From CBFCZU01 sp965602635 (GTDB lineage Bacteria > Planctomycetota > Phycisphaerae > SM23-33), in assembly GCA_965602635.1 (NCBI GenBank), contig CBFCZU010000001.1, positions 9,402 through 73,401 on the forward strand: a stretch of DNA of 64,000 nt. Reading direction: 5' to 3'. This document shows positions 16,065-26,466 of this stretch, one piece after another (the first letter of the stretch is position 1; every line of letters begins with the position of its first letter). A model generated the notes under the pieces. That model did no database searches. It had not been told where the DNA came from and saw only the letters and a list, made by a program, of their open reading frames with translations. The position numbers and the translations under genes are program-made.

Positions 16065-19034
16065 GTGATCGCCGCGGTGGGATTCCGTTTCGCCCAGCCG
16101 TGGTGGCTGCTGGCCTGTGCGCTGGCGGTGCCGGTGGTCTGGCTGGGCTGGCGCAGCCTCGCCTCGCTCGGCAGGGCGCGGCGCGTCGCGGCCATCGGCC
16201 TGCGCGTGCTGGTCATCTGGCTGCTGGCGGCCCTGCTGGCCAGGCCGATGCTCAGCTCCAAGCACGAGGAGCTGACGCTGATCGCCGTCATCGACCGCAG
16301 CCGGTCCATCCCCACCGAGCCGGTGGACGTGCAGGCGGAGGCGATGGATTACCTGGCCCAGGCCGTCGCGAGCAAGCCCCCGGGCGACCAACTGGCCGTG
16401 ATCGACGTCGGCGAGCAGGCCCTGATCGCCCGCCTGCCGTCGGTGAGCACGGAGGTCCCTCAGCGGAACATCTCGCTTCCGGGCGAGCAGAGCGCCCTGG
16501 CCGGCGGGGTGGAGCTGGCGCTGGCCATCGCGCCTCCCGATACGGCCACCAGGATATTGCTGATCAGCGACGGGAACGAGACTGCCGGCGACCTGGCCGG
16601 GGCCGCCAGGGTGGCGGCCGCCAACTCCATCCCCATCGACGTCCTGCCGGTGAGGTACAAGTACGAGCGCGAGGTGGTGTTCCGCCGGCTGGTCGCCCCG
16701 TCGCGGGCGCGGAGCGGGCAGACGGTCGACCTGCGGTTCGTGCTGGCAAGCACGGCCAAGGCACAAGGCCGGCTGACCCTCAGCCTCAACGGCCGGCCCG
16801 TGGACCTCGACCCGACCACCGTCGGCATGGCCGTGCCCGTCACCCTCCAGCCCGGCACCAACGTCAAGACCATCTCCCTGCCGCTGGGGACGCGGGGGAT
16901 GCACGACTTCGAGGCTATCTTCATCCCCGACCAGGCCGACCCGCCCTTCGACCGGCTGGCCGCCAACAACCGCGCCGCGGCCATGACCTTCGTCGCCGGG
17001 CCCGGCCACGTGCTGGTCGTGGACGGCGACGGCAAGTCCGGCGCCGACCTGGCCGGCGCCCTGGGCAAGGCCGGAATGGACGTGAGGCACTGCCTGGCGT
17101 CGGAGCTGCCCGAGAACCTCACCGCCCTGCTGGACGCCGACGCCGTCGTCCTGGTCAACGCCGAGAACAGCTCCTTCACCTTCCGCCAGCAGGAGATGCT
17201 CTGCCGGTACGTCGCCGACATGGGCGGCGGGCTGGTCATGGTCGGCGGCCCGGAGTCGTTCGGCGCCGGCGGCTGGATCGGCTCGCCCGCCGCCAGAGTC
17301 ATCCCCGTGGACCTCGACCCGCCACAGAAGAAGGTCATGCCCAAGGGCGCGCTGGTGCTGATCATGCACGCCTGCGAGATGCCGCAGGGCAACTTCTGGG
17401 GCAAGCAGACCGCCATTGCCGCGGCGAAGAGCCTCAGCCGGCGCGACCTGGTGGGTGTGCTGGATTACGGCTGGCAGGCCGGCGCCCCCAACTGGGTCTA
17501 TCCGCTCAGCGAGGTCGGAGACAAGCAGGCCGTCACCGCCGCCATCCGGAGGATGACCATGGGCGACATGCCGGACTTCGGCCCGCCCATGCAGGTGGCC
17601 TACGACAAGCTCAAGGCCTGCGACGCCGCCCAGAAGCACATCATCATTATCAGCGACGGCGACCCGCAGATGCCCAAGAAGGAGAAGGGTTTGCTCAAGA
17701 AGCTGCGCAAGGCCGGCATCACCTGCAGCGGGGTGGCGGTGTTTCCGCACGATCCGGGGCACGTGGCCTCGCTGGTGAAGATCGCCCGGGCCACCGGCGG
17801 GCGGTTCTACAACGTCAAGGACCCCAAGCAGCTTCCGCGGATCTTTATCAAGGAGGCACAGGTCGTCCGCCGGGCGCTGATCGTGGAAGAGAAATTCACC
17901 CCCAAGGCGACCGGCAGCATGGCGATTCGCGGCCTGCCGCTTCGGTCGCTGCCGGACCTCGACGGGTACGTGCTCACCGGCCCCAAGAAAGGGCTGACGC
18001 GCGTGGCGCTTACCTCGGCCAGGGGCGACCCCCTGCTGGCGACCGGGCAGATGGGCATGGGCCGGGCTGTTGCCTTCACCAGCTCAGCCGACAGCCGCTG
18101 GGCCTCGCGCTGGCTGGCATGGGGCGGCTTCCAGCGCTTCTGGGAGCAGATCGTCCGCTGGGCAGGCAAGCCCGCACAGGCGTCGGACTGCGAGGTGTAC
18201 ACCGACGTGCACGGGCGCAACGTCACCGTCAGCGTCGAGGCGGTCAACGCCGCCGGCGAATTCGTGCAACTGACCGACATCGGCGGGCACGTCATCGCCC
18301 CCGACATGTCCAGGAAGGAGCTGACCGTCAGCCAGGTCGGCCCGGGCTCATACCGGGCCGGCTTCGACGCCGCACAGTTCGGCGGCTTCCTTGTCAGCCT
18401 GCGCTACCGCAAGGCCGGGGCCGACAGTACGTCGCTGATCCAGACCGTGGCCATCGTCCCGTACGCGCCCGAGTTCGAGGACCTAACCGACAATCTGCCC
18501 CTGCTCGCCCGGGTGGCGGCGAGCACGGGCGGGCGAGTTCTCGGGGGCGATCCGAGCAAGGTCAACCTGTTCGATCGGTCGGGGCTGCGCTTCCCCGAGA
18601 CGCCGCTTCCGCTCACGAGGCCGCTGATGCTGATCTGGCTGGGGCTGTTCCTGCTGGACGTTGCGGTCCGGCGGGTGGCGTTGGACGTTCGCTCAGCCGC
18701 TCGACGGGTGGGGGCGGCGCTGGGGCGCCTGCGGCCGCGACGCGACGCCGCCGGCCGAACGCTGGCACGGCTCCAGGCCCGGCGACGCCAGGTGCGCGAC
18801 CGGCTCGTCGCCCGTGGCCGGAAGGGCGCCGCGGCAAGACGCTACGAGGCGCCCGAGGGCGGCCCCGAGCCGCCGGAGCTTCCCCTGGCCGAGCAGCGGC
18901 CGGAGGCGCCGGCCGTCGAGCAGGGCGAAGCCCAACGCCCAACCGAGCAGCCAGAGGATGAGAGCCACCTGGGCCGGCTGCTACGCGCCAAACGCCAGGC
19001 GCGAGATCGCATGAAAAAGGACAAGGACAAGTAG
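16065..19034 (+). CDS. vWA / glutamine-amidotransferase-like membrane protein
   Basis: A 989-residue protein. I place the start at GTG 16065 (CTGGAG 7 bases upstream) because an ATG at 15996 would overlap the NHL gene. Two N-terminal helices are followed by a vWA domain (LTLIAVIDRSRSI, intact MIDAS DxSxS), a beta-sandwich, and a class I GATase-like fold (MGGGLVMVGGPESFGAGGW). A second vWA-like domain has lost its MIDAS (LVLIMHACEMPQGN) but keeps HIIIISDGDPQMP. There is another membrane helix near residue 860 and a charged coiled tail. It resembles BatA/BatB-like proteins of MoxR operons. It probably works with the MoxR ATPase just downstream as a substrate or partner at the membrane. Confidence 0.85.
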   Translation: MIAAVGFRFAQPWWLLACALAVPVVWLGWRSLASLGRARRVAAIGLRVLVIWLLAALLARPMLSSKHEELTLIAVIDRSRSIPTEPVDVQAEAMDYLAQAVASKPPGDQLAVIDVGEQALIARLPSVSTEVPQRNISLPGEQSALAGGVELALAIAPPDTATRILLISDGNETAGDLAGAARVAAANSIPIDVLPVRYKYEREVVFRRLVAPSRARSGQTVDLRFVLASTAKAQGRLTLSLNGRPVDLDPTTVGMAVPVTLQPGTNVKTISLPLGTRGMHDFEAIFIPDQADPPFDRLAANNRAAAMTFVAGPGHVLVVDGDGKSGADLAGALGKAGMDVRHCLASELPENLTALLDADAVVLVNAENSSFTFRQQEMLCRYVADMGGGLVMVGGPESFGAGGWIGSPAARVIPVDLDPPQKKVMPKGALVLIMHACEMPQGNFWGKQTAIAAAKSLSRRDLVGVLDYGWQAGAPNWVYPLSEVGDKQAVTAAIRRMTMGDMPDFGPPMQVAYDKLKACDAAQKHIIIISDGDPQMPKKEKGLLKKLRKAGITCSGVAVFPHDPGHVASLVKIARATGGRFYNVKDPKQLPRIFIKEAQVVRRALIVEEKFTPKATGSMAIRGLPLRSLPDLDGYVLTGPKKGLTRVALTSARGDPLLATGQMGMGRAVAFTSSADSRWASRWLAWGGFQRFWEQIVRWAGKPAQASDCEVYTDVHGRNVTVSVEAVNAAGEFVQLTDIGGHVIAPDMSRKELTVSQVGPGSYRAGFDAAQFGGFLVSLRYRKAGADSTSLIQTVAIVPYAPEFEDLTDNLPLLARVAASTGGRVLGGDPSKVNLFDRSGLRFPETPLPLTRPLMLIWLGLFLLDVAVRRVALDVRSAARRVGAALGRLRPRRDAAGRTLARLQARRRQVRDRLVARGRKGAAARRYEAPEGGPEPPELPLAEQRPEAPAVEQGEAQRPTEQPEDESHLGRLLRAKRQARDRMKKDKDK

Positions 19035-19081
19035 TCGCCCACTGACGGCGGCAACGATACGAGCGAAGGAGAAAAGCGGAC

Positions 19082-20107
<1,026 letters not shown>

Positions 20108-20125
20108 GCGACGGGCAAATGTCTA

Positions 20126-20137
20126 ATGACGAATGAC
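20126..20137 (+). repeat. 12-bp repeat ATGACGAATGAC, copy 1
   Basis: It overlaps the start codon of the DUF58 gene. An identical copy lies at 21047-21058, so the gene is bracketed by direct copies. Confidence 0.7.
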
Positions 20138-21040
20138 GGGATCGCGAAAACTCGCAGCCGCCTGACCGAGCTTCTGGATCCGCAATTCATGGCCCGGCTG
20201 GACGCGCTGGACATACTCTCGCGGAAGATCCTTCAGGGCAAGGTCCATGGCGAGCGGCGGAGCAAGCGCCGCGGCCAGAGCGTCGAGTTCGCCGACCACC
20301 GCCCGTACGTGGCGGGCGACGACCTGCGGTTCGTGGACTGGAACATCTACGCCCGGCTGGACCAGTTGTTCCTCAAGCTCTTCCTGGCCGAGGAGGACCT
20401 GACGGTGCACGTGCTGCTCGACGCCACGGCCTCGATGGCCGGCGGCGAGCCGCCCAAGAGCCGTGCCGCCAGGCGCCTGGCCGCCGCCCTGAGCTACATC
20501 GCACTGGTCAACAACAACCGCCTCACCGTCAGCACCTTCGCCGACGGGCTGACCGGGCAGATCGCAAACATGCGCGGGCGGGGGTACCTCCACCAGATGG
20601 GCGAGTTCCTCCTGGAAGCCCCGGCCGAGGGGTCCTCCGACTTCGACAGGGCGTGCAGGCAGGTCGCCGCCGGGCGGATCGGCTCGGGGGTGATGATCGT
20701 GCTGTCGGACATGCTTCTCAAGGAAGGCTACGCCGACGGCCTGCGGCGGCTGATGAGCGGCAACTATGACCTGTACGTAATACAGATGCTCAGCCCGCAG
20801 GAGCTCTCGCCGGATCTGTCGGGCGACCTGAGGCTGCTGGACATGGAGGACGCCGACGAGGCGGAGGTGACCGTCAGCGCCGCCCTGCTGAGCTACTACA
20901 AGCGGACGGTGTCGGCCTACTGCAACGAGCTGAAGGCCTTCTGCTCCCGGCGCGGGGCGGTGTACGTGCTGACCGACTCGGGCAAGCCCGTCGAGCCGCT
21001 GGTGCTGAACTACCTCAGGCGGAGAGGACTGTTGAGATAA
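20126..21040 (+). CDS. DUF58 domain protein (MoxR partner)
   Basis: A 304-residue cytoplasmic protein with the DUF58 hallmark near the N-terminus: SVEFADHRPYVAGDDLRFVDWNIYARLDQLFLKLF. A vWA-like core follows (VHVLLDATASMAGGEP, GVMIVLSDMLL). It has no membrane segment, unlike the DUF58 at 60.7 kb. It begins 18 bp after moxR. The start codon lies within the 12-bp repeat ATGACGAATGAC, which recurs just after the stop codon, and no clear ribosome site is seen. Confidence 0.92.
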   Translation: MTNDGIAKTRSRLTELLDPQFMARLDALDILSRKILQGKVHGERRSKRRGQSVEFADHRPYVAGDDLRFVDWNIYARLDQLFLKLFLAEEDLTVHVLLDATASMAGGEPPKSRAARRLAAALSYIALVNNNRLTVSTFADGLTGQIANMRGRGYLHQMGEFLLEAPAEGSSDFDRACRQVAAGRIGSGVMIVLSDMLLKEGYADGLRRLMSGNYDLYVIQMLSPQELSPDLSGDLRLLDMEDADEAEVTVSAALLSYYKRTVSAYCNELKAFCSRRGAVYVLTDSGKPVEPLVLNYLRRRGLLR

Positions 21041-21046
21041 TGCATG

Positions 21047-21058
21047 ATGACGAATGAC
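21047..21058 (+). repeat. 12-bp repeat ATGACGAATGAC, copy 2
   Basis: It lies 7 bp after the stop of the DUF58 gene and about 48 bp before the next start. It is identical to the copy at 20126-20137. Confidence 0.7.
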
Positions 21059-21105
21059 CGATGGCCAGGCAGTCGCAGGGCCTGGCCGACAGGTACTGAC
21101 CGATC

Positions 21106-23094
21106 ATGGAATTTCTTTCGCCCTGGACAGCTTTGATCGCCGCAGCGGCTGCGGTGCCGCTGTTGGTTCTGCTCTACTTCCTGAAGCTCAAGCGACGGGA
21201 GCAGTTGATCACCAGCACGCTGCTGTGGAAGCGGGCGGTGCAGGACCTCCAGGTCAACGCGCCGTTTCAGCGGCTTCGGCGGAACATCCTGCTGCTGCTG
21301 CAACTGCTCGCGATGCTGGCGGTGCTGCTGGCGCTGGCTGGGCCCGTGTCGCGTTGGATCGCCGGCGGCGGCAGGCGGTACGTGCTGCTGATCGACCGGT
21401 CCGGGAGCATGAACGCCGCCGACGAGCCGCCCCACACCCGGCTGGAGCAGGCCAAGCGCAAAGCCAAGGCGCTTATCGAGTCCCTCCGCAGCCGGCCCGG
21501 CCTGGGAATGGACGACCGGTCAGACCAGGCCATGGTCATCGCCTTCGACGACCATGCCAAGGTGCTGTGCAACTTCACGTCCGACAAGCGGCAGCTCTCG
21601 GCGGCGGTGGAGGCCGTCAGGGCGACCGACGGGGGCTCCTCGCTGGCCGAGGCCGTCGCCGTCGCCAGGGCCTTCGCGACGTCGCCTGGGGAGGATGCGA
21701 ACAATCGTTCCGCCACCGAGGCGGCTGAGCTGGTGCTGTTCAGCGACGGAAAGATCCGCGATCTGGACGACGTTGTGGCGGGCCCGGACGAGCTGAAGTT
21801 CCACCGCGTGGGCGAGTCGTCCGACAACGTGGCGGTCGTCGCCATGCAGGCCAGGCGCTCTTACGAGCATCCCGAACAGGTGGCGGTCTTCGCGGGCCTG
21901 GCCAACTGCGGCGGCTCGCCCGTCAACTGCGAGGTGCAACTGAGCGTTGACGGGCACGTCCGGTCGGTCAGGCCGGTGCGCCTGCCCGCCTGGCAGGGCG
22001 GCCGCGACAAGCTGGGGCGCCTGGGCCAGGCATCGGTGAGCTTCTCGTTCTCCCAGCCGGGCTCGGCGACCGTGGAGGTCCGGCTGCTGGCCGACGATCC
22101 CCTGCCGGCCGACAACGCAGCCTGGGCGATCCTGCCCCCGCCAAAGAAGCTCAGCGTGCTGCTGGTCAGCGCGGGCAACCCCGCCCTGGCAGCGGCGCTG
22201 GAGTCCTGCTCGCTGGCCGGGCTCGACGAGGTCACGCCCGAGCAGTTCGACAAGATGGACAGCTCGGCGCTTGCCCTGAAAGAGCGCTACGACGTCATCG
22301 TCCTCGACGGGCACGCCGCCGCCAAGGCCGAGTCCCTGCCGCGGGGGCAGTATCTCGTTTTCGGCCCGCCGCCGCAGGGCATCGGCGTCCAGACCCGGCG
22401 CGTGAACGCCGGGCGTGTGATCGTTGACTGGCAGCGGCGTCACCCCGTCCTCCAGCACGTGGACCTGGGCGGCCTGTTCGTCTCGGCCTATCAGCGCATG
22501 GTGCTTCCCCGCGACGGCCTGGCGCTGGCGGAGTTCGCCGACGCCCCGGCCGTGGCCATCCTCCGCCGCGGCGGAAGCGTCTTCCTGCTGGCCGGCTTCG
22601 ACGTGATGGAAACGAACTGGCCGTTCGAGCCGGGGCTGGTGATGTTCTGCTACAACGCCACCCGCTACCTGGGCATGGAGCTGGTCCAGACGCAGCAGGC
22701 GTCGCTGGCGGCGGGCTCGGCCCTGGCGGTGCGGGCTCCCGCAGGCGATGTCTCGGAAGCGCACCTCACCGGGCCGGGCGGGCTGGACGTGAAGCTGACC
22801 CGGGACTCGTCCGGGACGTTCCGCTACCCCAAGGCCGCCCGGGCGGGCATATACACCCTCGCCGCGGGCAGGGCCGATACTCCGACCATCACCCGGCGGT
22901 TCGCCGTGAACTTCCTGAACCCCCGCGAGAGCGACATACATCCGGCCAGTGGGCTGGTCCTCTCAGGCCGGGAGGTCCAGGCCGAAACCGCGCCGGCCCG
23001 ATCCAACCGAGAGCTTTGGCCCGTGCTGGTGGCAGTGGCCTTGGCGCTTGTGTGCCTGGAGTGGCTCATCTATAATTCAAAGGTCAGAATCTGA
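21106..23094 (+). CDS. BatA-like vWA membrane protein
   Basis: A 662-residue protein. The N-terminal BatA domain (MEFLSPWTALIAAAAAVPLLVLLYFLKLKRR) with two membrane helices is followed by a vWA domain with an intact MIDAS (VLLIDRSGSMNAA; GGSSLAEAVAVA; LVLFSDGKI). A long periplasmic portion with beta-sandwich and GATase-like character follows, and then a final membrane helix (LWPVLVAVALALVCLEWLIY). The architecture agrees with planctomycete BatA/vWA proteins adjacent to MoxR and DUF58. It probably forms a membrane complex whose assembly depends on the MoxR ATPase. Confidence 0.9.
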   Translation: MEFLSPWTALIAAAAAVPLLVLLYFLKLKRREQLITSTLLWKRAVQDLQVNAPFQRLRRNILLLLQLLAMLAVLLALAGPVSRWIAGGGRRYVLLIDRSGSMNAADEPPHTRLEQAKRKAKALIESLRSRPGLGMDDRSDQAMVIAFDDHAKVLCNFTSDKRQLSAAVEAVRATDGGSSLAEAVAVARAFATSPGEDANNRSATEAAELVLFSDGKIRDLDDVVAGPDELKFHRVGESSDNVAVVAMQARRSYEHPEQVAVFAGLANCGGSPVNCEVQLSVDGHVRSVRPVRLPAWQGGRDKLGRLGQASVSFSFSQPGSATVEVRLLADDPLPADNAAWAILPPPKKLSVLLVSAGNPALAAALESCSLAGLDEVTPEQFDKMDSSALALKERYDVIVLDGHAAAKAESLPRGQYLVFGPPPQGIGVQTRRVNAGRVIVDWQRRHPVLQHVDLGGLFVSAYQRMVLPRDGLALAEFADAPAVAILRRGGSVFLLAGFDVMETNWPFEPGLVMFCYNATRYLGMELVQTQQASLAAGSALAVRAPAGDVSEAHLTGPGGLDVKLTRDSSGTFRYPKAARAGIYTLAAGRADTPTITRRFAVNFLNPRESDIHPASGLVLSGREVQAETAPARSNRELWPVLVAVALALVCLEWLIYNSKVRI

Positions 23095-23125
23095 AGTGCA
23101 ATCGCGTTTCCTAACGGGTGTTGAT

Positions 23126-25285
23126 ATGGGGCGACGTTGCCTGTGGATTCTCCTGGCGCTGCTTCTTGGGGCTCTCGCGCTGCCGGCGGTCTCCCTGGCG
23201 GCCGAGGAGTTCAACGTCACGGTCACCGTGGGCTGGGAGAACTACTATCGGCCCATGGAGTGGACCCCGATAGAGATCAACATTGCCAACAGCAAGCTCA
23301 AGAAGCCCTTCGGGGGCACGCTGTTGGTTTCGGCCCAGCAGGACGGCCTCAACAAGCTGACCGTCGGGCGCGAGTTCGTGCTCACCCGCGATAGCCCCGT
23401 GGACTGCGCCATGGTGACCAAGTTCACGTACGGGGTCGCCGATTGCCTGGTGCGGATTCTCAACGCTGGTGGGCGGACGTCCTGGTCCACTGACTTCAGC
23501 TTGATGGATTTTTCCAAAGGCGTCGAGCTGGTGCCGGTGGACGACGACGCGCTGCTTATCGGCGTGGCGGGGAGGATATCCTCCAGCCTGCTGCGCCTGG
23601 GAGGCAACAGCGCCTGCGAGCACGGGAGCGAGCGAGGGAAGGTCCACGTCAAGCGAAAGGTCCTTAACCGCCTGCCCCACGACTGGACCGGCTATGCCGG
23701 GCTTGACCTTCTCGTCCTGTACGACCCGGACTGGGACACCCTCTCCGTTCACCAGAGCCGGGCGATCGCCCTATGGGTCACCAACGGCGGGAGGCTGCTG
23801 ATCGTCCTGGGCACGCGTCCGCTGCCTGCTTCGGGCCCGATAGCGGGGCTGGTCCCGTTCCGCCCGGGTCCGCTGCGGCAGATCAAGATACCCGCTTCCG
23901 CCCTGAGCGCGTGGGGCTTCGGGCGGGCAGTTGCCAACGCCGGCGCGGAAGTGAGCTGCTGGCCCCTCGACGGCGCCGCCAAGGCCGGATGGACCGCCGA
24001 CGGCGGGAAGAGCAGCTTCTTTGCTTACGGGCCGGTCGCCTTCGGCAAAGTGGCCGTGCTGGGCTTCGACCCGTACCTGCTTGTCCGGCGAACCGGCCGA
24101 CCGGCCACGACCGGCAGGCCGTACCTGGGCGTCCAGCCGGCACGGGCGGCGTCAGAGCTGGCCAGGTTCTGGACGGCGCAGCTCCGACACGTCCTGGGCC
24201 CCCGTCAGATCGGCCATCAGTCAGGCGGGTGGCGCGGAGACCCGGGCTACGGCTACTATGGTGGTTTCGAGCTTGGCCGCGTCGGGCGGGGCTCCAACGC
24301 CGTCGTGGGACACCTCATGAGCATCCCGGAGATGCGCCCGTTGAGCATCTGGTGGGTGATACTCCTGCTGGCCCTGCTGGCGGTGCTGCTGGGGCCGGTG
24401 GACTACATCGTCCTGAAGCGCCTGGGCAAGCTGCCGCTCACGTGGATCACATCGACGGCCCTGATCGCCCTGTTCTCGGTTGGGGCATACTACGGCGTCC
24501 AGGCCCTCCGCGCCGGGACGATGAAGGTCCGGGTGGTATCGGTCATCGACGCGGTGGAAGGGTCCAAAGCCGTCTGGTCCACGCAGTACGCGGGCATCTT
24601 CGCCCCGGCCAGCAAGAACTACGGCCTCAGCGGCACCCGCCCCAACGAGTGGTGGTCCGGCATAACCGCGTCCAGGGACGAGCGCTCCTTCTACCGCCCG
24701 CGCGAAATCGCCACGAGGCAAATCTCCTGTCTCCAGGAGGACGGAGGCAACAGGCCCGCGTCCCTGCCCATCAACATATGGACCATGCAGTGCCTGTTGA
24801 CCGAATCGCCCGAGGAGAAGCCGCCCTTCTCGGCCAGCGTGGAGCGGGCCGGAGGCGACCTGAAGGTCAGCATCGTCAATCACTCTGACGTTCCCATCCG
24901 CAGGGGCTACGTCCGAATGGACGGGGATCAGAAGATGGAGTTCGGGTCCGTTGACGCGGGCGGCAAGAAGGCACACCAGGGCCGGCTGTCTCGCGCCAGG
25001 GCCTGGGACGACTGCCTCTCCAGCAGCGAAACCTACGTGACGGGCTATCCGAACGGGCGGGAGGCGTTTCCCTATTTCGAGACCGACTCGGCCTACTTCG
25101 CCAGGGGCAGCCTCCGACGGACCGGCGCCATCCAGGAATACCTGCGCCGCGGCGCGGCGGTGGTGTGCGTGGAATACCGCGAGGCGCCCGTCTCCTTCGG
25201 CGTGGCCGGAAGAACGTGCGAGTACCACCACGTCCGGTTGGCGAGGATGGTGGTCTTTCCCAAGAGATTAGCCCGCTTGCCGTAG
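23126..25285 (+). CDS. Large secreted/membrane protein of the MoxR operon, function unknown
   Basis: A 719-residue protein starting at ATG 23126, 31 bp after the BatA-like gene. Signal peptide (MGRRCLWILLALLLGALALPAVSLAAEE), periplasmic beta-rich N-terminal half, a Gly/Tyr-rich stretch (WRGDPGYGYYGGFE), two membrane helices around residues 405-460 (LSIWWVILLLALLAVLLGPVDYIVLKRLG), and a C-terminal beta-rich domain. The helix with PVDYIVLKRLGK recurs in membrane proteins beside MoxR/ABC genes in planctomycetes, but I cannot assign a function. Its position directly before an ABC ATPase and ABC-2 permease suggests it works with that transporter. Confidence 0.75.
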   Translation: MGRRCLWILLALLLGALALPAVSLAAEEFNVTVTVGWENYYRPMEWTPIEINIANSKLKKPFGGTLLVSAQQDGLNKLTVGREFVLTRDSPVDCAMVTKFTYGVADCLVRILNAGGRTSWSTDFSLMDFSKGVELVPVDDDALLIGVAGRISSSLLRLGGNSACEHGSERGKVHVKRKVLNRLPHDWTGYAGLDLLVLYDPDWDTLSVHQSRAIALWVTNGGRLLIVLGTRPLPASGPIAGLVPFRPGPLRQIKIPASALSAWGFGRAVANAGAEVSCWPLDGAAKAGWTADGGKSSFFAYGPVAFGKVAVLGFDPYLLVRRTGRPATTGRPYLGVQPARAASELARFWTAQLRHVLGPRQIGHQSGGWRGDPGYGYYGGFELGRVGRGSNAVVGHLMSIPEMRPLSIWWVILLLALLAVLLGPVDYIVLKRLGKLPLTWITSTALIALFSVGAYYGVQALRAGTMKVRVVSVIDAVEGSKAVWSTQYAGIFAPASKNYGLSGTRPNEWWSGITASRDERSFYRPREIATRQISCLQEDGGNRPASLPINIWTMQCLLTESPEEKPPFSASVERAGGDLKVSIVNHSDVPIRRGYVRMDGDQKMEFGSVDAGGKKAHQGRLSRARAWDDCLSSSETYVTGYPNGREAFPYFETDSAYFARGSLRRTGAIQEYLRRGAAVVCVEYREAPVSFGVAGRTCEYHHVRLARMVVFPKRLARLP

Positions 25286-25322
25286 GACTGCGTTCGACGG
25301 GCGGGCAGCGAGGAGCCGGAGA

Positions 25323-26249
25323 ATGATTCAGACCAAGGGCTTGACCAAGTACTACGGCACGCTTGGGGCACTTGTGGACCTGGACCTGAACATCGAGGGG
25401 GGTGAGATCTTCGGGTACATAGGCCCCAACGGCGCGGGCAAGACCACCACCATGCGAATCCTGGCGACGCTGCTGGAGCCCACCAGCGGCACGGCCACCA
25501 TCGACGGCAAGCTGGTCACCCGGGAGGGCAAGCGCGTCCGCAAGGTCGTCGGATACATGCCCGACTTCATGGGCGTGTACGACGACCTGAAGGTCTTCGA
25601 GTACCTGGAGTTCTTTGCCGCGGCCTTTGGCGTGCACCGCTCCAAGCGCAGGGGTGTCGTCGAGGGTGTGCTGGAGCTGACCGACTTGCAGTCCAAGGCC
25701 GCATTCAGGGTGGATAGCCTCTCACGCGGCATGCAGCAGCGACTGGGGCTGGCGCGGGTGCTCATCCACGACCCCAAGGTGCTGATCCTGGACGAGCCGG
25801 CCAGCGGGCTGGACCCCCGGGCGAGAATCGAAATCCGCGAGCTGCTCCGCGAGCTGAAGCGCATGGGCAAGACCATCATGATCTCCAGCCACATACTCAG
25901 CGAGCTGGAGGAAATGTGCGACCGGGTGGGGATCATCGAGCAGGGCAAGATGGTCTTCAGCGGCACGCTGGACGACGTTCGCGAGCGCATGGGAGTTCAT
26001 CGCAAGGTCCGCCTGCGTGTGGCCGGGGACGAGGAAAAGGCGGTCAAGCTCCTCTCGGCCCTGCCGGCGGTCGAGTCGGTCGAACGCCTCGAGGACGCCA
26101 TCTTGGTGACCCTGGGCGACAGCGGCGCCGAGGCGGGCCTCATCGCCCGGACGCTGGTCCAGGGCGGCGTGGCCGTGGCTGAACTGGTGCCCGAGAAGCT
26201 CAAACTGGACGAGGCATTCCTGCAACTGACAGAAGGGCTGGTGCACTAG
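25323..26249 (+). CDS. ABC transporter ATP-binding protein (ABC-2 type export)
   Basis: A 308-residue cytoplasmic ATPase. Walker A GPNGAGKTTTMRIL, Q-loop VVGYMPDF, signature LSRGMQQRLGLARVL, Walker B VLILDEPASGLDP and the H-loop MISSHILSELEE are all present. The C-terminal ~80 residues form the extra domain of CcmA/NatA-like exporters. Its partner permease follows after a 217-bp gap occupied by a row of hairpins. The substrate is unknown. Confidence 0.95.
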   Translation: MIQTKGLTKYYGTLGALVDLDLNIEGGEIFGYIGPNGAGKTTTMRILATLLEPTSGTATIDGKLVTREGKRVRKVVGYMPDFMGVYDDLKVFEYLEFFAAAFGVHRSKRRGVVEGVLELTDLQSKAAFRVDSLSRGMQQRLGLARVLIHDPKVLILDEPASGLDPRARIEIRELLRELKRMGKTIMISSHILSELEEMCDRVGIIEQGKMVFSGTLDDVRERMGVHRKVRLRVAGDEEKAVKLLSALPAVESVERLEDAILVTLGDSGAEAGLIARTLVQGGVAVAELVPEKLKLDEAFLQLTEGLVH

Positions 26250-26251
26250 CC

Positions 26252-26458
26252 CGGATGTTGCACGATGCGCGTGCAACATCCGCCCCGCGGGCTTCGACGC
26301 GAGCGACTTACGTCGCTCTTGCTCGGGGCCAGCCTTGAGCGAGGCGCGAAGCGCCGAGTCGAAACCTTTGCGAGAGAACCGTCTCTCGCAAAGGCGCTTA
26401 TTGCATAGACCCGGAAGGGGTCATGCAATAAGCAGACTAGCGCTGCGGCGCTGGTCTG
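26252..26458 (+). repeat. Array of consecutive hairpins between ABC ATPase and permease
   Basis: The gap holds a series of inverted repeats. Stem 1: 26252-26263 with 26271-26282 (12 bp). Stem 2: 26301-26307 with 26312-26318 (7 bp). Stem 3: 26343-26347 with 26351-26355 (5 bp). Stem 4: 26365-26376 with 26383-26394 (12 bp, CCTTTGCGAGAG). Stem 5: 26396-26406 with 26423-26433 (11 bp), enclosing 26408-26412 with 26418-26422. Stem 6: 26433-26443 with 26448-26458, with one wobble pair. There are no T-tails, so they are not plain terminators. The array ends 8 bases before the permease ATG and could control its expression relative to the ATPase. Confidence 0.85.
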
Positions 26459-26466
26459 GTGGAAAC

